Shown in pieces: positions 34,850-39,681 of a stretch of 39,681 bases of DNA. Position 1 is the first letter of the stretch, and the number at the start of each line of letters is the position of its first letter. Location of the stretch: NCBI GenBank assembly GCA_963824985.1, contig CAWGRQ010000003.1:1-39681 (forward strand), read 5' to 3'. The notes beneath the pieces were generated by a model that searched no databases, was not told the DNA's origin, and saw only the letters and a program-made list of their open reading frames with translations. The translations under genes and the position numbers were made by a program. Origin of the DNA: JAFNAG01 sp963824985. Its GTDB lineage: Bacteria > Acidobacteriota > UBA6911.

Positions 34850-35368
34850 ATGATTGATCAAAGCCATTTGCATCCGATGATCGTACATTTCCCGATTGCC
34901 CTGATTATTGTCGGGTTCTTGTCCGATCTTATCGGCGTCGTGACGAAGCGCCAGTTTTTCACGACCGCCGGACTTTACTTGATTGCGTTGGGCAGTACCG
35001 GTACCATCGCGGCATATCTGTCTGGAGATATGGCGGGGGATGGAGTTGCCGAGGTCGGTGCGCTGGGTGCGGCGCTGGAGGACCACGAGGGTGCGGCACC
35101 TTAGCACTGTGGACTATGATTGTTGTAGCCATACTGCGTATCACATTGGAATGACGAAACAAATGAAAGGCTGGATGCAATGGGTGATGGTGGCGCTTCT
35201 GGCGTTCGGAGTTGCCGGACGATTGCACGCACCGGCTACTACGGCGGTGAATTAGTCTTTCGGCATGCCGCAGGGGTCCAACTATCATTTGGCAGCTCAA
35301 TCACGGAATCAGGAAGCGATGCTGCTGTTCAGTCAACCCCACCGTCTAAAGTTGACGACGACGATTAA
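34850..35368 (+). pseudogene. DUF2231-family membrane protein, broken by three frameshifts
   Basis: The start (MIDQSHLHPMIVHFPIALII, ATG after GAAAGGAG) is typical of DUF2231 proteins. Here the first frame stops at 35104 after HEGAAP. The expected continuation, LALWTMIVVAILRITLE, is in the next frame (35101-35151). KGWMQWVMVALLAFGVAG is in the third frame from 35166, and IARTGYYGGELVFRHAAGVQ with a short acidic tail is back in the first frame to 35368. Each switch is explained by one missing base. The reconstructed protein of about 170 residues would have four membrane helices. Such proteins often accompany redox or c-type-cytochrome genes, but their function is unknown. Confidence 0.7.
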
Positions 35369-35422
35369 CTGGAAATACAGAAGAAGAGCGATTCAAAACC
35401 ACAAACTATGAGGAGTTGTATT

Positions 35423-36046
35423 ATGAAGCATGTGAGAATCATTATCGCAATCATGATCCTGTTTGCCGCAACAGCGGCCATGGGTTCGGAAAGTCCAGCA
35501 CGCACCCAGACGATCGAAAATCTCAAGACTGCATTTGCCGGCGAAACGAATGCCAGCGCAAAGTATGCTGCATTTGCAAAGAAGGCCGCTGACGAGGGAT
35601 ACACTAAGGTCAGCAAACTGTTCGAAGCCGCCTCAAAGTCAGAGGGCTTCCACGCCGCAAATCATCGGGCAGTGCTAGAGCAACTCGGTGCAGCAGTTCC
35701 CGAAGTTACTCCTAAGTTCGAGGTGAAGACAACAGTCGAGAATCTTCAGGATGCCATCAATGGCGAATCGTACGAGATCGCCACGATGTATCCGGACTTT
35801 CTCAAAAATGCCTCGGCTTCGAAAATTAGTATCGCAGCTATTTCCCTGAACTACGCCTACGAGACCGAGAAAGCGCACAAGGTATTTTACACCAAAGCAC
35901 TTGAAGCCGTAAAGTCTGGCTCGGATGCTGCACTCTCTGGCCAGTACGCCGTCTGTTCGACATGCGGAAATACTTATGATGCTGGTTTACCCAACCGCTG
36001 CGGGCTGTGCATGACCAGCAAGGATCGCTTCATTGTAATCGCTTAA
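35423..36046 (+). CDS. Exported rubrerythrin-like diiron protein
   Basis: The ATG at 35423 (MKHVRIIIAIMILFAATAAM) is seven bases after AGGAG and starts a cleavable signal peptide (AAMGSES), so the protein is predicted to be exported. The diiron site of rubrerythrins is complete: Glu in AFAGETNASAKYAAF, Glu/His in KSEGFHAANH, Glu in INGESYEIA and Glu/His in YETEKAHKVF. The C-terminus has a rubredoxin-like iron or zinc site (CSTCG near 177-181 and CGLC near 193-197). The family reduces peroxide using NADH-derived electrons. A periplasmic version must receive electrons from a different donor. It follows the DUF2231 gene by 54 bases. Confidence 0.88.
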   Translation: MKHVRIIIAIMILFAATAAMGSESPARTQTIENLKTAFAGETNASAKYAAFAKKAADEGYTKVSKLFEAASKSEGFHAANHRAVLEQLGAAVPEVTPKFEVKTTVENLQDAINGESYEIATMYPDFLKNASASKISIAAISLNYAYETEKAHKVFYTKALEAVKSGSDAALSGQYAVCSTCGNTYDAGLPNRCGLCMTSKDRFIVIA

Positions 36047-36066
36047 CTACAAGTTGGGTCGAATAA

Positions 36067-36127
36067 CCGTGGAACTCGCCGACTGTCGTACTGTCCGCCC
36101 TTGTGCACAGTCGGCTGATGTCCACGG
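36067..36127 (+). terminator. Long two-part stem-loop between rubrerythrin and response-regulator genes
   Basis: The outer arms CCGTGGA (36067-36073) and TCCACGG (36121-36127) enclose the inner arms GCCGACTGT (36078-36086) and ACAGTCGGC (36107-36115), with a 20-base loop. It follows the rubrerythrin stop by 21 bases. There is no T-run, so it may stabilise an mRNA 3' end or attenuate read-through rather than terminate transcription outright. Confidence 0.5.
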
Positions 36128-36184
36128 TCAGCGAAGAAAATCGTCCACCGTTTATCTGCATTGAGTATATTGATCAAAGATAAT

Positions 36185-36853
36185 ATGCGAATATTGATTG
36201 TTGAAGACGAACCTGGGATAGCCAGTTTTTTGTCAGATGGTTTGAAAGAGGAAGGATATTCAGTTGACATTGTTCTTGATGGAAAAGAAGGACTCGATGC
36301 GATACATGCGACTGAATACGATCTGCTGTTGGTGGATTGGATGCTTCCCGGAATTAGCGGTGTCGAATTGTGTCGCCATTTTCGGAAACACAACACCACG
36401 ACACCGATAATTCTGTTGAGTGCGCGCGATACGACTCAAGATGTGGTATATGGGCTCGAGAGCGGGGTCAATGACTATGTGCGCAAGCCATTTAGTTTTG
36501 ACGAGTTGCTCGCCAGGATTCGTGCGCAGTTGCGTCGCAAGGAGCCGGAATCAACGCTGATTTCACTGGGCGATTTGCGTATGGATATTGCTGCACATCA
36601 AGTGTTTCGCCGAGACAAGCTAGTCCAGTTGACGGCGAAGGAATTCAGTCTGCTTCAATACTTGTTGCGGAATCGAGGGCGAGTTTGTTCGCGCACGCGG
36701 ATTATTGAAAACGTATGGGATATCCACTACGACGCGGACACATCGGTCATTGATGTCTATATCAATTTCCTTAGAAAGAAACTGTGTGCCGATGGCGAGC
36801 TGGATCTAATCGAAACCGTTCGAGGGACCGGCTACGTAATCAGGGAGCCGTAA
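36185..36853 (+). CDS. OmpR/PhoB-family response regulator
   Basis: The ATG at 36185 (MRILIVEDEPGIASFLSDGL) starts the receiver domain directly; an upstream TTG at 36161 is less likely. The acidic pocket is E7/D8. The phospho-acceptor is Asp51 in LLLVDWMLPGISG, the switch Ser is at 79, and Lys101 lies in YVRKPF. The C-terminal winged-helix domain (residues about 128-222) has LTAKEFSLLQYLLRNRGRVC, DTSVIDVYINFLRKKL and the wing VRGTGYVI. It belongs to the CusR/PhoB group that binds 11-bp-spaced direct repeats, as found at 34750. It is followed after three bases by its kinase gene. Confidence 0.95.
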   Translation: MRILIVEDEPGIASFLSDGLKEEGYSVDIVLDGKEGLDAIHATEYDLLLVDWMLPGISGVELCRHFRKHNTTTPIILLSARDTTQDVVYGLESGVNDYVRKPFSFDELLARIRAQLRRKEPESTLISLGDLRMDIAAHQVFRRDKLVQLTAKEFSLLQYLLRNRGRVCSRTRIIENVWDIHYDADTSVIDVYINFLRKKLCADGELDLIETVRGTGYVIREP

Positions 36854-36856
36854 CAG

Positions 36857-38242
36857 GTGCCCAGTCTCAAGAACAGAATTGCACTGGTCTATCTTGTTAC
36901 CACCAGCATCCTCTTAAGCCTTGTATACCTCGCGATTTATTTCAGCGCCTCAAAGGTCTTGTACAGTCACTACGATGATGATTTGCGCGCTGAATTTGAT
37001 GAAGTCAGCTCGAGCATGTCGATTCAGGATGGTACGGTATATGTTCTTGCCCAACCGGAATGGACCGAGCGAGAACACGGAGAGGTCACAGTGTCACCAG
37101 TGTTCCTTCAAGCCACAGACTCCAACGGGAAAACGCTACGTAACTCTCCTAATTTGCGCGACTCGCGCCTGACCTTTTTGTCTGGTCGAAACGACACGCT
37201 TGTCGCGACTGCGGAACTCGGCAGTACCTTGATACGGCAGATACAAGGACCGCTGTATTCAAGAGAAGGCATCCTCGAAGGTTACTTGCTGATTGGAATG
37301 GGCATTGCCGAGACAGAGCTGTTGCTGAGTTACCTCAAGTGGATCATGCTTGTTTCATTTCCCATTATGGTTGGAGTAATTCTATTCATCAGCAGAGTAT
37401 TCGGGGGTAGCATAGTGCGGCCAGTCACGGCACTTATGTTGACAGCGGATCGCATATCACGCGAAAACCTTCAGGAACGTGTTCCGCTTCCTAAACGTGC
37501 CGACGAGTTGCAACGTCTTTCGGCCACCGTCAACGACTTGCTCGACCGGCTTCAAGAAGTCATACTGCGCGAGCAGTCCTTTGCAGCCGATGCAGCCCAT
37601 GAGTTGCGGACGCCACTGGCAGTATTGAAGGGAACTATTGAAGTACTCATTCGCCAACCGCGTGAGCCGAAGCAGTATGAGGAGAAGCTTCGTTACTGTA
37701 TCGTTGAGATCGATAGAATGAGCGGACTGGTCGACCAACTCCTCCTGGTTGCGAGGTACGAAAGTCGTAAGTCTGACCTAAAGCCAGTTACAATTGATCT
37801 CGCAGAAATCATTGCCGCAGTCTTGGAAAGACTCGAATCAATTACGCGAACAAAGAGGATGTCGTTTCAGTTATCGTTTTGTGATCGGGCATCGGTTGTC
37901 TCCAGTCCTTTGCTACTCGACACGGTCCTCGAGAACGTGTTGTCAAACGCCATCAAGTATTCACCTGAAGGATCCCAAGTTGCCGTCAAAGTAGCGGATT
38001 CGGATGGAACAATAAACTTCTCGGTGACTGACAAGGGTTCCGGGCTGACCCCAGAGCAGATTGACAAGATATTTGATCGCTTCTATCGGGCTGAATCAGC
38101 GACAAATCAGCACAGCGGTGGGTTTGGGTTGGGATTGGCATTGGTTCGACGACTATGCGTTTTGCTCGGCATCAAGATCTCGATAGATAGTAACCCCGGT
38201 AGGGGCACAACATTTCTGTTGGAGATACCTAAGAATATGTAG
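36857..38242 (+). CDS. Sensor histidine kinase (CusS/HAMP type)
   Basis: The GTG start at 36857 lies three bases after the regulator stop. The 461-residue protein has TM1 (ALVYLVTTSILLSLVYLAIY), a periplasmic sensor of about 120 residues and TM2 (WIMLVSFPIMVGVILFISRV). A HAMP linker follows (RPVTALMLTADRISRENLQE). The HisKA domain has the phospho-acceptor His248 in AADAAHELRTPLAVLKG. The catalytic ATPase has the N box LENVLSNAIKYSPEG, the G1 box TDKGSGL and the G2 box GFGLGLAL. The layout is that of CusS-type metal or stress sensors. With the CDF/MacAB-like operon and rubrerythrin upstream, a metal or oxidative signal is plausible but not shown. Confidence 0.95.
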   Translation: MPSLKNRIALVYLVTTSILLSLVYLAIYFSASKVLYSHYDDDLRAEFDEVSSSMSIQDGTVYVLAQPEWTEREHGEVTVSPVFLQATDSNGKTLRNSPNLRDSRLTFLSGRNDTLVATAELGSTLIRQIQGPLYSREGILEGYLLIGMGIAETELLLSYLKWIMLVSFPIMVGVILFISRVFGGSIVRPVTALMLTADRISRENLQERVPLPKRADELQRLSATVNDLLDRLQEVILREQSFAADAAHELRTPLAVLKGTIEVLIRQPREPKQYEEKLRYCIVEIDRMSGLVDQLLLVARYESRKSDLKPVTIDLAEIIAAVLERLESITRTKRMSFQLSFCDRASVVSSPLLLDTVLENVLSNAIKYSPEGSQVAVKVADSDGTINFSVTDKGSGLTPEQIDKIFDRFYRAESATNQHSGGFGLGLALVRRLCVLLGIKISIDSNPGRGTTFLLEIPKNM

Positions 38243-38419
38243 ACGTCGCGTATGATGTTCTCCGCAGTTGACTCTGGACATGAAGGACCAAAGTCTTACG
38301 ATTGTTTTGGGGAGTTCTTCAGAGCACGGTATCGGCAGTGACGATTTGTTCTCACTTCTGACATACACCCCTTGCTAACACTTTGCTAACAGACTGAGCC
38401 AAAACAAGGGACAATGAGG

Positions 38420-38462
38420 GACAACACCGGACAAATGGAACTCACGTAAGTTCTTGCTGCTG

Positions 38463-38487
<25 letters not shown>
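38420..38487. repeat. 15-bp perfect inverted repeat
   Basis: GACAACACCGGACAA (38420-38434) is exactly inverted at 38473-38487, with 38 bases between. The right arm overlaps the 3' end of the phage-like gene on the minus strand. ACAAGGGACAATGAGGGACA just before the left arm repeats the GGACAA word, suggesting a recombinase or terminator site. Confidence 0.6.
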
Positions 38488-39038
<551 letters not shown>

Positions 39039-39373
39039 TCAGCCGCTCCCTTGGGCTAATCTGCTTTTGCGAGTTTTGTCGGGATTTGAGGGATTCATGC
39101 GGTGTGCCGGTGGCTCATAACTGGTTTTGGTTGTGTGAGTTGAATGCGCTCCAGCTGCCTCCACATAATGACAAAGTCGACGCTCAATGTTGAGTTCACG
39201 CAACCCTCCTCTTACTTTTAATCGTGACTGAGAAGGGAATTGACATATCCACGTTGCTGCCATTCCCTTCACCGGCTTTTATCATTACATTACTTTCCCG
39301 CTCCAAGCACCAATCAGGCAATAGCTTCGGTAAATGCTCCAGCGCCGGTTCGCTACTATTATGGACGAACTGG
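39039..39373. other. Intergenic stretch without recognisable gene
   Basis: The open frames here are short and lack a ribosome-binding site or family signal. The base composition is less GC-rich than in the left block of the window. It separates the phage-like gene (minus) from the DsrC/TusE gene (plus), and the promoter of the latter starts at 39374. Confidence 0.5.
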
Positions 39374-39403
39374 TTGCTTTTCCGACAAAAAAACTGCTAT
39401 ATT
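39374..39403 (+). promoter_or_regulatory. Sigma-70-like promoter upstream of the DsrC/TusE-family gene
   Basis: TTGCTT (39374-39379) and TATATT (39398-39403) are 18 bases apart. A GGAGGT Shine-Dalgarno-like sequence follows at 39423-39428. Confidence 0.5.
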
Positions 39404-39420
39404 GATGTCGATGATTGATA

Positions 39421-39681
39421 TTGGAGGTTCATACGAGCACACATCTTGAAGTTAAAGGACTGCAACTTACCCTAAACGAAGAGGGCTTTCTTGTCGACCC
39501 GTCCGCGTGGGACAGGGAAGTCGCCGTCGCGCTGGCGAAAGCCCAAGAGGGAATCGATGATCTGACCGCCGAACACTGGGCGGTAATCAACTTCATCCGC
39601 AGCCATTTCATCGAAAGTAACATGGCGCCAATGGTTCGCTCCATCTGCAAAAACACCGGCGTTCCGCTTAAACGAATATAC
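39421..39681 (+). CDS. DsrC/TusE-family sulfur-carrier protein, cut by window end
   Basis: The plus-strand frame open to the window edge reads LEVKGLQLTLNEEGFLVDPS, then WDREVAVALAKAQEGIDDLT and AEHWAVINFIRSHFIESNMA. Those are the core segments of DsrC/TusE proteins, which carry persulfide sulfur in dissimilatory sulfite reduction or tRNA 2-thiolation. The C-terminal arm with its conserved cysteines, which separates DsrC from TusE, lies beyond the window. The start is unclear. GGAGGT at 39423-39428 predicts a start near 39433-39437, but only ACG is in frame there. TTG at 39421 lacks a ribosome-binding site. The ATGs just upstream are in another frame, which suggests a one-base error or frameshift. 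Confidence 0.8.
   Translation, partial: MEVHTSTHLEVKGLQLTLNEEGFLVDPSAWDREVAVALAKAQEGIDDLTAEHWAVINFIRSHFIESNMAPMVRSICKNTGVPLKRIY

Overview
The window is bacterial and looks like two blocks joined near position 27,290. The left block (1-27,290) is GC-rich and densely coded. It carries housekeeping genes (metH, pdxB, nadE, a class I fumarase), several envelope-glycan operons and dispersed non-coding repeats built on CACGGATT and CGCAAAG motifs. I associate such repeats with Acidobacteriota/Aminicenantes-like genomes, but that placement is inference. The right block (27,300-39,681) is visibly less GC-rich. It carries a dockerin-bearing secreted subtilase, an efflux operon, an exported rubrerythrin, a two-component system and a DsrC/TusE-family gene, in a style that recalls Zixibacteria-like genomes. 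The fumarase gene is cut at its 5' end exactly where the composition changes. The boundary is therefore either a horizontal-transfer or recombination breakpoint or an assembly chimera.

Left block, in order. (a) An ECF sigma factor with its zinc-finger anti-sigma factor (1-1,094, minus, anti-sigma cut by the window edge). (b) Two small paralogous membrane proteins (1,288-2,020), the second ending exactly at a small inverted-repeat element with a 9-bp target duplication. (c) A four-gene minus-strand surface-glycan operon: family 2 glycosyltransferase, PMT-like membrane glycosyltransferase with TPR tail, FAD-dependent UDP-galactopyranose-mutase-like enzyme, and flippase (8,267-2,331). (d) A DUF971 protein and cobalamin-dependent methionine synthase (8,716-12,891). 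(e) Two overlapping sugar-nucleotide epimerases, one with an N-terminal CBS-like region (15,248-12,949). (f) An ArnT-like glycosyltransferase and a DegT/ArnB-like aminotransferase. (g) pdxB, an HpnI-like glycosyltransferase and an SMR-type small transporter in one operon. (h) An amidase, NAD synthetase, a lipoprotein-type isoaspartyl methyltransferase and the truncated fumarase.

Right block. A heavily frameshifted subtilase (27,338-30,280) converges on a minus-strand operon of four genes with overlapping or nearly touching ends: CDF cation exporter, bestrophin-like membrane protein, MacA-like adaptor and MacB-like permease. A divergent control region holds an 11-bp-period direct repeat typical of OmpR/PhoB-family regulators. 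It precedes a frameshifted DUF2231 gene, an exported rubrerythrin and a response-regulator/histidine-kinase pair, suggesting an envelope metal or oxidative-stress module under local two-component control. The last kilobase holds a phage-like small gene, a 15-bp inverted repeat and a tRNA-Met 3' fragment that looks like an integration scar, then the start of a dsrC/tusE gene.

The most notable observations are the element with two copies and 9-bp target duplications, the composition and gene break at about 27,290, the clustered frameshifts in two exported or membrane-protein genes, the tRNA fragment read as the C-terminus of a protein, and the PhoB-like box next to the two-component/efflux module. 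I saw no CRISPR array, complete tRNA, rRNA, integrase or obvious new defence system.
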